Shown here: one piece after another, positions 35,369 through 48,429 of the stretch | How the letters are laid out: every line of letters begins with the position of its first letter | How positions within the stretch are numbered: the stretch's first letter is position 1 | DNA from: Gnetum montanum | Taxonomy: Eukaryota > Streptophyta > Gnetopsida > Gnetales > Gnetaceae | Reading direction: 5' to 3' | Assembly: GCA_015680685.1 (NCBI GenBank) | Contig: MNCI01012629.1 | Coordinates: 333,941 to 397,940 of the forward strand | DNA: 64,000 nucleotides | Program-made: the position numbers and the translations under genes | The notes under the pieces: model-generated | Told to the model about the DNA's origin: nothing | Databases searched by the model: none | Seen by the model: only the letters and a program-made list of their open reading frames with translations

Positions 35369-35918
35369 CTAGTTGCATGCAGGAAAAGTTAAACATTGTA
35401 TGAACCAGGACTTCTGCATGCAATTACACCCTATGTCACTATATGCAATGCACAAAACTTTCTTCTTCTTAATCTTTCCAAACGTATTTTCATTTGATAT
35501 CTCTAGGGAAAGATCATGTATTCCTAGGCATGCATCAATTGTGCTTAGCCATGCTCTTCCCATTATGAGTGGGAAGTCCCCCTTATAGTTTTTGACTTGA
35601 ATCACTAGGAAGTTAGTTGGATATGACCATCCACAAATAGTGGTGATGATGTCCTCCACTAGTCCTAATGGGACAATGATGGCCTGGTCAGCTAGCTCTA
35701 AATTTATGTTACTTTTTTTTTACTGGAAGAAGGTTCTAGGATTTATACATTTCTTGAGAGATTAAGTTAACACTAGAACCTAAATCTAAAAGAGCTTTGC
35801 AAGGTTTATTCCCAATGATTTGTAAATATATAAGAGGACTNGAACCAATAGTAGGATGAGGATTAACAACCCTTGTAGCATTACGTTGCTGCAGCTGGGT
35901 AGGGAGCTCACCTTGCAT
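35369..35918 (-). pseudogene. Aspartic protease of element 1
   Basis: The motif LLDLGSSVNLISQEMY near 35800-35740 holds the catalytic D-x-G-S of retroviral-type aspartic proteases. The second half (35659-35369) has VKNYKGDFPLIMGRAWLST, the family's flap-to-C-terminal IMGR-x-WL block. A frame break and a single N (35841) lie between them. It would process Gag-Pol. Confidence 0.75.
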
Positions 35919-36233
35919 AGCTGGAGTAGGTGGTAATGGAGCTAAGGGTGGAAGAGATGTAGCTGAATGAGAAGGATAGTTTTTTTATGGAACATCACCC
36001 TTAGGAGAAGGAGTTCTATAGTAATCTTGGGCTTGGTAGTGAGGTTGAGGAGTGAAGTGACGAGTAGAATTACATGGAGAGATCAGTTGTTGCATGTAGT
36101 ATCCATATGGGTTAGGTTGACGGTAAGGGTACTATTGACGTGGTGGTGGCATTTCCCATGATTGTGGGTTTTACCATTGTTGATATTTCTCATTTGGTTG
36201 TGATGGAGTTCCACTTGGATAATGTGTCAAGGG

Positions 36234-38225
36234 TTAGTGGAACTGCCTTGGGTTACCTTGAGGATAAGATAACCTTCGGGGTGTTTGCCTTCTATTTAAT
36301 AGTGGGTTGAGTGCATACACCTCAAATTCCTGTAGATGTGAGATTACAAGGCAACATCCCTTAGGATGTTCATATTGGCATATCTCACATTCACCATCAT
36401 TTTTTGTATCCGAATCCACAACCTCTTTGATGATGACCACTTTACCCTTACCTTTGTTATGTGCATATTCAGCTTCTCTTTTTTTTCTCCTTTCTCAGTC
36501 AGTACCTAGTTCCCTAGACTCCTCTACTATTTTGCGAATGGTTTGAAATCTATTATCTAGGAAGTCCCACATTTGATCTACTTTTGTCGATACTTTTGAT
36601 GCAAATTTCTGAATGGGAAAATTTTTCTTATTCATGATCTCTTCAAGTGGTGACTCTTCTTCATCCTCACAAAATCTAAATCCCTTCTTTTGAAGGGAAG
36701 GATATATGTTATATTCTTTCACACTCTCTCTTTTTCTTAACTCACCTTCCTATTTTGCAACTTTCTCCAACAATATTTGTACTTGATGGACCCTAAGCTC
36801 ATATAGCCTTCCTTGGGCATAATTCCCAAGGGTTCTTTGTGTTTCGTACCTAAGCCCATCTACAAGATGGTGTAGTTGTTCCCTCCACAAGTAATCATGG
36901 CCTGGGCAATGATGTAACAATGCATAATATTAGCTCATGGTAGCATACAAGGGTTCATGTCCTCCTTGTTTTCATCCTTGGATTTTCTTTCATAGGTTGG
37001 ACACTCGGGAGTACGTTTGATACTTATCATTGAATAGTTCTAACATGGTACTCCATCGGTGAATGGACTGTAGTTTTAAGGATCAGTACCAGCTTTTTGC
37101 TTCCTTTATTAGTGTCCATGGAAACAACTTGAGTTTTTGCCACTCATTTTCTATGTTTTTCAAGGCACATGCATCGTGAAATGCTTGCAAATGATTTTGA
37201 GGATCAGCGTTGTATCCCCCTTCAAATCGTGGCATATTTTTCATGTGCAATATTTTGATCTTGTTATCTTTTTGGTGCCTTGTTGGGATTCTAACAGCTT
37301 CATTTATATCTAGCATACTTCGGGTAGCAAGTAGGGGTTCATTGTGATCGTGTTCTCTATGAAGTCTATGATGCCTATGTTGTTCCCTACTCTCCCTCCT
37401 TCCACGGTGTGTTTCTCTAGAATTCCCTCATCCCCTTTCTTGACTGTTTTGTCTATTATTCCTATTTTTCCTACCATTATCCTCAGGGTCTTTCCCTCTA
37501 TGAATGCATTCTGATCCTGCAGGAGAGGGTGAAGGAGATGATGAAGGTGAAGAAGAAGAAGGACTATTACCATGATGGTGCTTACTTTCTTCTCTTTAGT
37601 GGTCGTGGCCTCGATCATAGTTATGATCAGAATGTTCATCTTTGTCATGTGTTCGTGTTCCTTTTTTAGACCCTTTGTGTCCATTGGTACCAAAATCTAG
37701 GTTATGGATAGTTGAGTGAAGATTCTGATACACCACCCCTTGATCGAAGTCAACGTGAGGAACATCATTGTGTGAAAGACCTCCTAAGGCAAGTTCACCA
37801 GCCTCACTTTCACCTATGACATACGGGACATTCTGAGACAATTTTTCCTTCATGGATTCATAATGTCTCTCCTATTGTAGATCCCTTTAACGTTGTGCCT
37901 CCATGGGTCAATACTCTCTCGAGTCGTGATCATGCACAACATACTTTGCCTGTAAGTGCTGCATACCAATTTGTGTGAGAGCACAAAGAAGCATGCCCAG
38001 GACTAAGTAATCGGGAGGTAACACTATGTTACCTTCTAAATCACGTGAACATAATTTTTCATCCTAGTTGAGGATAAAGATAAAGTTTGGTATATACTCA
38101 TTGAGATGAATGTATACCGCACGAAACTGTTGGGGGACTAGAGAATGATCATGTGTACTACGCCTTTGATTGTTCCCTGTATTAGACCTAGGTGGTGAAA
38201 CACTCTCATAAAAAGAAGGAGACAT
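36234..38225 (-). pseudogene. Gag region of element 1
   Basis: The ATG at 38225 opens MSPSFYESVSPP and leads to an N-terminal domain also present in elements C (ATG 40673) and D (39458). The retrotransposon gag domain shows MPRFEGGYNADPQNHLQAF and WQKLKLFPWTL near 37290-37100. A Cys-containing segment (CEICQYEHPKGCC) lies near 36380. Gag coats the element RNA. Several stops and frame shifts break the frame. Confidence 0.7.
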
Positions 38226-38343
38226 AATTTTCTATTCAGTGTGCAATACTTTTCATTTTAATAATTGTAAGATAACCAACCCTAAGGTTTTGTTCTAATG
38301 ATGGGAGGATTTCCTAAGTTCTAGGTAGCGCAAAAACAACAAA

Positions 38344-38363
38344 GTCCCTGGCAACGGAGCCAA
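38344..38363 (-). other. Primer-binding site of element 1
   Basis: The minus strand next to the LTR reads TTGGCTCCGTTGCCAGGGAC. This resembles the tRNA-Asp-type PBS (TGGCGCCGTTGCCGGGGA) of Athila-like elements. The equivalent sites are at 50370-50389 (element E), 40514-40533 (C) and 39314 (D). Confidence 0.7.
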
Positions 38364-39091
38364 TGATGAGTGACGAGGTATCGCTACACTCAACCATATG
38401 AATATGAGCATACATGCACGATCTGATTGAATTCAAAGGACTAAGTGCTTATGCACCTTCAAAAAACCCAGATGGGTTAGTTAATCATTGTCTTTCCAAG
38501 CTTACCTATATAGCACGATTGTATGGTTAAGTAAACTTGAGGTATATGACTTTTATATATTTTCTGATGTTTTATGTCTTGGTGCTACAAAGGGAAAAGT
38601 GAAATAATTAAGTAACTAATTTAATTCAACTAATCGACTATGCTCTAACTAGTCCTAACACCACCATCTATTCCCACTTGCTGTACACATAGTGAACCAA
38701 TGCAACACTACTGGGATTACCAAACGCTAATCGTTACTGGGCTACCAAGTGTTCCATGCATGCTTGAAGTGGTCATACTAAGTGTGCTTACTTGGGAGAG
38801 TTAACAAGGGGAGAGAGAACATTAATTAACTAAGAAAAGCATTAAATAACTATAAATAACATTAAATAAGCTATTCTAAATGCTGTAAGGTTTATCACAA
38901 AGTTCATCTTTATTTCTAGCCACAAGGTGTGCTTAGGTACACAATGCTTGAATAAAGTTCCGTTCACTTTATAACTCCTACTACAGGTACTCAGAAATAA
39001 TTCTAACTTTGAGGAAGGAAAAATGCAAGAGTTTGGGTAAGAGACTAAGACTAACTATGCAAACCAAGCATGCCTACCTCTTATTTATAGG
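38364..39091 (-). repeat. 5' LTR of element 1, truncated by the gap
   Basis: Starts TGATGAGTGACGAGG and follows the left LTR to CTTATTTATAGG, where the N run begins. By comparison with the 809-bp partner, about 80 bases of U3 are missing. Confidence 0.85.
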
Positions 39092-39113
39092 NNNNNNNNN
39101 NNNNNNNNNNNNN
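39091..39113. other. Assembly gap (23 N)
   Basis: The N run hides the end of the element 1 LTR and the start of the next element. The true distance across it is unknown. Confidence 0.95.
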
Positions 39114-39670
39114 AATATGAACTAATCATATACATTACTAAGAGTTAAATCATATGTTTTGCACTTTGCTAACTCTAGTGAAAAGATAATGATTGCGAAC
39201 TTATCATCAACTTACTAATATACTTACATTGTCCATTCACAAATTATGATTTGGTTGCAGTGACCACTTATAAGGGTTGTATGGATGAGTGTTAGGGTCC
39301 CCATTGCTCATCATTAGTGTCATTGCCAAGGATGTTGTAATGTTAGTTAGTTAGTTGATTTGAACAAATTTTGTTATATTAAATATTTTCAAGCTTATCT
39401 AACAACACTTAAAATAATTTCTAAAAAACAGACACTTAGTCATTAATAGACTTAAAAATGAATTCTACATATAAAGTGAAATCTCTACCTACTATTGACC
39501 TTAAGGAGAGCAATGATAGAAATTATAATAAAGAAAATTGTAGTGGTCCAATGCAAACTAGAATATCATATGTTCATATTGATCCTTATTACCCTAATTT
39601 TACATTCATATTCTACAAAGATGAATAGTTTAGAAGGGGAGACTTACAAAGTAATATTGTCTTACCACCT
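39114..39670 (+). mobile_element. Element D: 5' LTR end and gag N-terminus
   Basis: An LTR end (GCTCATCA, 39306-39313) is followed by the PBS-like TTAGTGTCATTGCCAAGGAT and a gag start (ATG 39458) whose text (YVHIDPYYPNFTFIFYKDE) parallels that of element C (IIYTHPDEYVSNFTFILHQDE, about 40750-40808). The fragment stops where the LTR of element C begins. Confidence 0.55.
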
Positions 39671-40513
39671 TGATGAACATGTTTTTGACATTGGCCATGA
39701 TGTCGCATACGTGACATTAGGGTCTTGATGTGACGTTGTGTATGCAATGTCGTAGTGTATACTCTAGGCCTATAAATATTGTGCTTGGACTCTAGTTTTT
39801 ACAATTAGCTTTTGGTCATTTTTAGTCAGAGTGGTGAAGCTTTTACCATTTCTTTTCCTCAAAGTTAGAATATTTTCTGAGTGATTGTAGAAGGAGTCTA
39901 AGTGTGTATGATTCTTTGTTTGAGCACTAATGTACCTGAGTGCAACAATGTGATGGAAATAAAATGAACTCTTTTGACATTCCTTGTAGCATTGAGAATA
40001 GCTTAATATTTTATTTATTGCATTTTATTTTCATGCTCTTTATTTTAATTTGTTTGAATTAAGCAATTTATTTCTAGTAGTTAATGAACATGAGCATGAC
40101 CACTTTGAGAATTCATATAATACTTGGTAACCCAACAACACTTAACGTTTGGTGGACCAACAATGCTATATGTGTTCAAGATATGTCCAAGAAGGTGGGG
40201 TAGTTACTTGTGTTAGGCTAGCTAGGCAATAGATGAATTAGATCTTCAATTACTTAACCTTTCATTCTTGTTGTAGGCGATCAAACTCATAAAATATAAA
40301 ATAAGAAAAAATCATATATCTCAATTACACTTAAACCATACCCTTGAACTTCACAAGTGTAGTTTGGAAGAGAACAAATGTTCTCAATGTCCATTTCACT
40401 TCCTAGAAGAGATAGTGCATTAAATAACTATAGGTCCACGAAATTCAACTAAATCATGCATAATACCTTAGTGATTTATATGGTTGGGCTTAGGGATACC
40501 TAGCCACTCATCA
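39671..40513 (+). repeat. 5' LTR of element C
   Basis: 843 bp from TGATGAACATG to AGCCACTCATCA. A TATA box (CCTATAAATATTG) lies at about 39769, and direct repeats around TGACATTAG/TGACGTTG/CAATGTCG lie upstream of it. The left edge is inferred from the family start and size. Confidence 0.65.
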
Positions 40514-40672
40514 TTGGTACTGTTGTTAGGGACCTTTTTGTTGTTTTGTGCACTATTTAGAACCTAGTGAAAAGTATTTAAATTTTTGGAACAAACCTTA
40601 GAGTCATATCCTATTTTACCATTACTACCACAATTTTTAGAGCACACTATGATTTTTATTTGCTAACTAAAA

Positions 40673-42510
40673 ATGTCTTCTTCTCATAGGAGCACTTCTC
40701 TGCCCAAGACTGGTAAAGTTTATCCTCCAAAGCCTCAATAGTATCGAATTATATATACTCATCCTGATGAGTATGTGTCAAACTTCACCTTCATCCTACA
40801 CCAAGATGAATAGATATGGTGGTGTGACATGGAGGGAGACATTATGTTGCTGCTCGATGGTGTTGCTCCTGCAATGCTCTATCAAATGCTTGCATGATTT
40901 CATATCCAGGACCATCATGGGGAGTATATTGTGGACAATGTTGATGCTAGGGATTATCATGCCACCAAAGCACAACATCTATGGGACTGACAACTAGAGT
41001 AGTGCTACGAATTTTCAAAGTTAAAAGGACTTAACAATTCTCCATTCCTATTGTACCAACAAGCTAGTGGGAAACTCTTATTTGGGAGTTTTGCATTCAA
41101 CGAAACTCCTCTCTTTGACTTTGGTGATGGAGGTCAAAACCAAAATCTGCACTCCATAGTTCACAATCTTGATTTTGGTAACAAGGGATCCAATGATAAA
41201 GAAGGATCTAGAGGGACAAGTTAAGATAGGGATGTAGACAAGGAGAAAGATCATGCTCATGGTTGGAATTGCTGAAGAGGTGGAAGTATGCACTGTGATG
41301 ATGTTGGTTCTCCTTCCTCTTTCCCTTTGTCATCTTCTTCTTCTTTTGGATTTGACCATGATTGCAGAGGGTGTGATCATGATGGAGGTGATTGAAATGA
41401 AAAAATGACTGATGGAACCAAAATAACCAAAGGGAAAATTAGGATAGAAAAAATCAAGGGTATAAACATTCAAGATAGGCACATCACCATGAACGAAGGG
41501 GTAGTAGAGGGCATCATAGGCACCATGATTAAGGCCTTGATGAGTCTCTATTTGCTACCCAAAGTATGCTTAACATTGTAGAGGCAGTTAGAATTCCAAC
41601 AAGGCATGTGAAAGATAGCCAGATCAAATGGTTAGACATGAAAAAAATTCCTTGATTTGAAGGAGGATATAACTCTAATCTACAGAATCATCTTCAAGCT
41701 TTCCAAGATGCATGTGCCTTGCAAAACATAGAGACTGAGTGGTAGAAATTGAATTTATTTCCTAGGACACTCATCAAGGAAGCAGAAAACTATTTTCAGT
41801 CCATAGAGCTAGAGTCTATCAAATGATGGAGTAACATGCTTGAGTTGTTCAATGATAAGTATCAAATGTACTTTAGAGTGTCGAACTTAAGGAAGCAAAT
41901 TCAAGAGTGGAAACAAGGAACACATGAACCCTTGGATGTTACCATTGGCTAATACTATGCCTTAATGCATAAATGTCGTAGGCATGGTTATTCTCAATTG
42001 GTTTAACTTCACCACATTATAGACAGGATTCATAATGAAATGAGAAAAACCCTTGGTGTTTATGCCCAAGGGATATTTTTGGAACTAACTGCTTGTCAAA
42101 TACAAAGATTAATAAAGAAGGTAGCTAAAGAGGAGGGTAAACTAAGAAGAAGAGAAAGTGTAGAAGAGTAATAGTGATCCATCTATTCGCAAGAGGAAGA
42201 TTCAATTATGCGATAGTGAGGATGAGTATTTATTTGATGAGGGGGTGAATAAGAAAACCTTGCCACTTCAAAAATTCCAATCTAAACTTACAGCTAAGGT
42301 TGATTAGTTATTGGACTCCATGGATAACAAATTCCAAGCTTTCCTCAAAATTATTGAAGAGTCCAAAGAACAAAATAGTGAGCATGAGTGTAGGAGGCGC
42401 AAGGAACCTAAATGTGCAGCTCACAAAGGTAAGGGCAAGATTGTTGCAATAGAAGAGTTTGTAGATAGTGAATCAAATGATGATCATGGATGTAATGTCT
42501 GTTAGTACAA
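40673..42510 (+). pseudogene. Gag region of element C
   Basis: It starts at ATG 40673 and has several frame breaks. The core gag domain (about 41570-42120) is readable: FEGGYNSNLQNHLQAFQDAC, LNLFPRTLIKEAE, then FNDKYQMYFRVSNLRKQIQE and a Leu/Lys-rich end. A Cys-containing end with HPKGCC lies near 42510. It parallels the gag of elements 1 and E. Confidence 0.75.
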
Positions 42511-43195
42511 ACATCCTAAGGGATGTTGCCCCATTATGTCACATCTACAAGAGTCTGGGGTGTATGTATTACATCCATGACTTACACAAAGGCAAACATC
42601 TAGAAGGTTACCTTATCCTCAAGTTAATCTTAGGCAGTTCCACCAGCAAAAACCATAGTATCGAAGTGGAGCTCCACCACAACTGTATAAACAGTATCAA
42701 TAGTGGCAGCAACCATAATCATGGGCATTGGCACTGCCACATCAAAAATAGCCTTACTAGAAGCCTAAACCATATGGTTATTATGTTTAGTAATCCATGT
42801 CTTTTTGTGACTCTTCCAATCATGTTTCTAATTTCTAGCCTCACTACCACCCTTCAAAGTATTACCAAGCTCATTTTCCACATGAAAGAAGGGATACCAA
42901 CTCTTACCCTTATCCTCTTCCTGTCCCTACACATACTCCTCATCTATCCACATAGCTACCACTTGCGTCACCTATATAAGGTGAACTACTAGCTCAATTG
43001 CAACAATGAAATCCTACAAGGGCTATTAATTTACAACTAAATCATCAATTGGAGGGGTCGAATGCCCAATAAAATAAAAGACCTTTCTTTGGACCCTGTA
43101 GTCCACCTAAGCCCCCTCATACACTTACGGTTGATAACTCAACACCTACCTCTTCCTCCATATTAAATTCCTTCAAGACTCCTTCAAACTAAAAT

Positions 43196-43711
43196 ATGCT
43201 AAGGATCCATACCATAATGATTACTCATACTATGTCTAATTGGATCCATGTAGGAAATATTCCCAGGAAATTAGCCAATCTTGGAGATCCTCTAATTTAC
43301 TTACAAATTGCTAGGAATGAACTGTGCATGGCTCTTCTTAATTTAGGTTTTGATGTTAATTTAATTTCTCATGAGATGTACACTACCTAGAACCTACCTC
43401 CTCTTAAGAAGAGCAACATAAGATTAGAATTGGCAGACTAGTCCATCACTATTTCATTGGGATTGGTAGAAGACATTATGACCACTGTCTATGGGTGGTC
43501 TTATCTTGCTGACTTCCTAGTAATCAAAGTGAAGAACTATAAAGGGGATTTTTCAATCATCATGGGAAGGGAATGGTTGAGCACCCTTGATGCAAGAATG
43601 GACATCAAAGATCTTTCCTTGGAGATATCTAGAGAAAACACATTTGAAAAGATCAAGAAGAAGAAAGTTCCATGCATCACATACAATGATACTAGGTGCA
43701 ATTATTTGTAG
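43196..43711 (+). pseudogene. Aspartic protease of element C
   Basis: ALLNLGFDVNLISHEMY (43330-43380) corresponds to LLDLGSSVNLISQEMY of element 1. Here the catalytic Asp has become Asn and GSS has become GFD. The second half has VKNYKGDFSIIMGREWLST. Stops separate the halves. Inactive. Confidence 0.75.
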
Positions 43712-44199
43712 AAACTATGGACCGTAAAGAAAGCATCTATCTCTACATGCAAACAATGTGCACTAGAAGTAGAAATTCAAAGGTGTCTATATGCAACAAC
43801 CACAAAACAGGAGGGCACCTAGTGGCTAACTAGTAATTCTAAAAGCATCACACTTTGCTTGGAACCAACTGAGAGCCTAACATTTGCATATGTCACAAGC
43901 ATGGATGAACTAGAGCAGGTTCATCACTAACTCTCTAATGACACAAATGATGATACTCACTAGGGAGAGTTGGAAATTCATGAAAAGTTCAAGTAAGAGC
44001 CCCTCAAACTGAAAATTCTACCAACTGGAATGGAATATGTGTTTTTGAAAAATAAAAAGCTAGTTATAATCAATGCAAAACTTGTTCCAGAATAGAATAA
44101 GATGTTATTGAAGGTAGTTGAAAGATGGTCAATAGCTTTTGCTAGGTCATATCATAAACTCACAGGGATTGATCCTAGGATATGCTAGCATCACATCTA

Positions 44200-44879
44200 C
44201 ACCAACCTAGCCATGAAGCCAAAATGAAAGCCATAGAGGTGATTAAACCTCAAACTAAAGCATATCATAAAGGAGGAAATCGAGAAACTCCTTAAAGTGG
44301 GGTTCATTTATCTCATCATGGATAATGAGTGGGTTAGCCCACTTGTAATTGTGCTAAAGAAAGATGGAAAATGGCAAGTCTATATTGATTTTAGGTTGCT
44401 GAATATGGCAACTTTTAAGGATCACTTTCCATTGCCATTTGTTGACCAGGTGCTCGACACAATATCTAGGCATTACTACTATAGTTTTCTAGATGGTTAT
44501 AGTGGATATAACCAAATTCAAATTGCATAAAAAGATCAAGAAAAGACAACATTGATGAGTCCTTGAGGGGCTTTTGCATATCATAAGATGCCATTTGATC
44601 TATGCAATTCTCCTGCCACATTCCAACACCTAGTCTTGCGAATTTTTCAATAGTAATTTGGTAGTGGTGTGGAGGTCTTCATGGATGACTTCGCCACCTA
44701 TGGAGCTACATTTGAGAAAGCCCTAGACCACCTTGAGCAAGTGCTAAAATGGTGTGTTGAAACCAACTTGTGGCTTAATTAGTAGAAAAGTCACCTCATG
44801 GTCCAAGAGGGCATTGTATTAGGGCATAGAATCTTGCAAGCAAGAATTGAGGTAGATATTGAAAAAAAATAAGGGTCAT
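44200..44879 (+). pseudogene. RT, N-terminal part, of element C (split by element E)
   Basis: WVSPLVIVLKKDGKWQVYID (44331-44390), FPLPFVDQVLDTI and FLDGYSGYNQIQIA (about 44490-44530) are standard gypsy RT blocks, and VFMDDFATYG (44672-44702) carries the catalytic x-x-DD. The frame continues to 44879, where element E begins, and resumes at 51414. Confidence 0.8.
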
Positions 44880-45898
44880 TGATGACCGAAGAGGTACCCC
44901 CTATGCCCAACCATATGAATCACAAGTGTTCACACATGATCTGGTTGAATTCTATGGATGGAACTAGTTGCGCCATCTAGATTGTTATGCCTTAATCATA
45001 GTTCGTTGTCTTTCCACTTGGACTAGTGGTATCTTTGTCATGTATGGTCTAGTCCAGAGTGAGGCATATGATAATTGATGTTGTTTTGGCCTTATGTTTC
45101 TCCTAATGATAATAAAGAAATCAATTACTTAATTTAATTAACAACATAAACATAAAGCCTAAACTAGCCTACAGGCGATGAGTGTTTGTTCCCAGCTTGC
45201 CGTACACATCGTGAACCCATGTATCCACTATTGGGATTACCAACCGCTATGCTACTAGGTGAACTAAGTAATAACACTACTAGGATTATCAAGTGAATGT
45301 GTGTTTATGCTCAAAAATGGTCACACTCATTCTACCAATTCATTAACATGCATGGAAATGTAAATATTAACTAAGTACATGGAATATAAATTGCATTAAA
45401 AGTAAAATTAATCTAAATCAAAGTGCTACAATGAATAAGAATCAATCTCAATATTATTGCTATTCATGAAATGTGTCTAGCTACATTGCCACTTGAATAA
45501 CACACCATACAACTAATTTAGATCCACACTGTGGGCACTCACTAATTATTTTCTAAGATTACAAAGTAAAACTACAAGAGTTTGGCTACTTTATTACCCA
45601 AAAACTTACATAAACATGGATATGAGCATGTATTTATAGAGTTTATTACTAGGTTGTGTCGATGGGACCTCGTCAATGCATGATATGATGTGTTGATGGG
45701 GCCTTATCGACATAATTAACCATGTTGATGAGGCCTCATCGATGTAGCCTATTATTGGAGAATTAACATCAGAGCCTTGTTGTTGGAGGCTTGACATCAA
45801 AGCTTTGTTGTTAGAGTCTTGACATTGGAGCCTTATTGTTAGAGCCTACCAAAAAGTTAACTTTTTATCAAATAACCCAACCAACTAATGACTCATCA
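44880..45898 (-). repeat. 3' LTR of element E
   Basis: 1019 bp. Near its right end (U3 in element orientation) lies a series of repeats: GGCCTCATCGATG-type units at about 45645-45745 and units around TTGTTAGAGTCTTGACAT, about 28 bases apart, at about 45760-45850. Confidence 0.85.
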
Positions 45899-45909
45899 TT
45901 CCCCCATGA

Positions 45910-48429
45910 TTGAATAAAAACTCATCCTCGAGTTAATAGGATAGAACTGAGATTTCTTTACAAAATTGGGAAGGTATGGAAGTATTTACTAATACTAACT
46001 ACTAACTAATTCTGAGTACCACATTACAAAATTTTATTCAAGTGGATGCATACAAAATGATAGAGTGAAAAAAAGACTGGATAGGCTTTGAAGATTACAA
46101 AATTTGTAGAGGTCTTCAAGAACCTACTAAAGATGATTCTTCTTGTTGCCGCTAGTGGTGGCAGACTTCTAACCTAGATTGTTAGGTCAATGCTTCTCTA
46201 GTTATGTGAAATAGTCATGAAGGATGGACTAAAATCTCTTATCATCATCCCATGGATCTAGTAAACATGTGATGCTTGAGCTGCTATCTTGTATGTGCTA
46301 CAATTTGTCCATGGGCATGTCATCCATTATCCCTCTCTTGGCTTCATTTCCATGCTTGCCAAAGGCCTTCTTCCTTAGGCATTTCTTTTAGCATCCAAGA
46401 AGTTAAATGTAGACCATGCATTTGTTATAAACAATACACAATTTCTGTGGTTGGGATGTTGTACTATACTACACAAAACTAAAAGGCTCATAATTGTATG
46501 TAGTAGTGAGGTGAATAATGGAATGAGAAGGGATTGCAGAGATTAGGATGTAAGGTATTTGACCATGTCCATAATAGGTTCTTGTGATAAATGTGATTAA
46601 AATGGTTAGCATACCTATTCATCCAAGTTTAGACCAAGTCTGTACCATGAACAGTAACCTTGCATTGATGTGTTCCCTCCTACCAACCACCATGAGTCCA
46701 AAACACCTCAAAGAACAATCATCACTCCAAAAAGAGAAGAAACGAGAAGAAGGAAGGAAGGGCATTTGTTAGAGGGTTGCCTTTAGGCATGGGTAACATG
46801 TCTTTCTAGCCCCATAACCAGTGCTTGTAGGATGTGCTTTGAATTCCCATTACTATTATTTTTTATTTCTTTTTAATTTTTGTTTTTGTTTTTTTTTGAA
46901 ATGGGAACCACACTGTGCAAAGAAAAAGCTTTATTTTTATTGATTGATAGAGGAGTGATGATACATTCCAAGAGGAGTCATAAACCACATGAAGGAAGAC
47001 AACATGAATATCCAACAAATCCCCTTGAAGTCATAGCCTTACCATTTCCACTTGGTCATTCCATCTTTCCTTCAATGTATAATGATTATTGATTAATTTT
47101 AGTTTCATGAAAGAATAACCAAATTGTTTCCATGAAAAGATCTTTTATTCAAAGAACTGGAGGGATGGATGAGGTGGTCTCATTAATTTACACAATTACT
47201 TACCCTATCATCTTGATAGAATAGAACAAAAACCCAACTCATAGCGTTGACTTCTACATCATGACTTGGAAATATTATTAATGAAAATATAAAAGAAATT
47301 CATAAAACATAAAGGAAATGACTCAAGAAAAGAGAAAAATATAAAGAAAAGAAAAATATTAAGAAATGAAAAACATATTAAGAATCAAAAAATTTTGGAA
47401 AAAATAGGAAAATGATAATAAATTGTAAAAATAAAAAGGTGAAAAAAAAACTTATTAGTTCTTGAGCTAGGATGAAGCATCTCCCCCATGAGTAATCTTA
47501 TGTCTACACATTTAGGAGATGGACTACATAATTCCTTGGTTATACACCATCGATTTTCCATCTATCACTATTACTGATTTAATTAATCATGTGGTAGCAC
47601 ATCTAAAATTGTTGATAGTCTTGTTTGGATCATTTAAAGATGTATCTTCATCTAGACTTGAAGGTATTTTTGTTTTTGGAGGTTTAGACATGTTTGCTTC
47701 TTCTTCTTGATTTTCTATTTTAATTCCTAGGTCTTCGTGTTTAATATCCTTTTCCAGTGTATAATTAGAGTGTAAGATATATGTGTCTAAGTCCTCTATT
47801 TGGTTCATTTTCTTAATTCTAGAATTAATAAGTGGATTAGTTTCCTCCATGCATCTTTGAAAAAACCTTATATTTTCATTTTCAAGCCACTAGGTGTCTT
47901 CTAGTTTAGTGGCTCTTATGTAGGTTGGTTTTTGCTCACACACTTATTCCTTAGCTTTGTTGTGGGTTGTATTAATATTTTAAATTTTCAATCCAAAATT
48001 TCATCCTTTACTATTAGTGATGAATGGATTCTTCTTTTGTCTCTCCACAATGCTAGATTCATCATTTCTATTAGGTTTTGGAGTAACAATGGATGTTGGC
48101 CTTTGAATAGGATTAGTGGACATTGGTTGTGAAAGAAAGGATGTTGCACCTGATTGGAATTGTGCTAGTTTAGATGAGTTAGTAGGTCAACAAGTCTTGC
48201 CCTTTGGCCTAGGGCCTATCCTAAAGAAAGGAAATTTCCTAGTTTGTAGTGAAAACCTACTAGCATTATCATTTTTATGTATGTGTGCAGCACAAGTGGC
48301 ATTCTCTTGTTGATGTCTTGGTGCTGAACCTTCTTGTGTTCTTGATGGTAACATATGGTGAGGGAAGTATGAGAATATTGAGGATATGATGAAGGATGAG
48401 ATATTTGAGGTGGTGATCCTTCAAAAGGT
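45910..48429 (-). other. Non-coding 3' interior of element E
   Basis: It holds no coding domain. About 46750-47100 parallels 31520-31850 of element 1 and 2430-2700 of element A (text around CATGGGTAACATGTCTTTCT and CCATAACCAGTGCTTGTAG). An internal polypurine-like site (47491-47479) is also shared. Confidence 0.65.

Larger units (their letters stand above)
29478..39091 (-). mobile_element. Element 1: Ty3/gypsy (Athila/Tat-like) retrotransposon
   Basis: A minus-strand element with left LTR 29478-30286 (its 3' LTR) and right LTR from 38364, which is cut by the N gap at 39091. From the 5' end (right): PBS, gag (38225 to about 36234), protease (35918-35369), RT (about 34990-34000), RNase H, integrase (about 33420-32450), then nearly 2.2 kb of non-coding DNA before the terminal polypurine tract (30297-30287). 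The LTRs differ at many sites (roughly one in ten by eye) and the frames hold many stops, so it is an old copy. The left 5-bp flank is TATGG; the right flank is lost. Confidence 0.85.

Noticed and set aside
37310-37693. Met/His/Lys-rich 127-codon minus-strand frame
   Set aside because: It is an out-of-frame reading of the low-complexity gag region of element 1.
42468-42992. 174-codon frame with His/Ser-rich text
   Set aside because: It is a shifted reading of the gag-protease linker of element C; the true frame is recognisable on either side.
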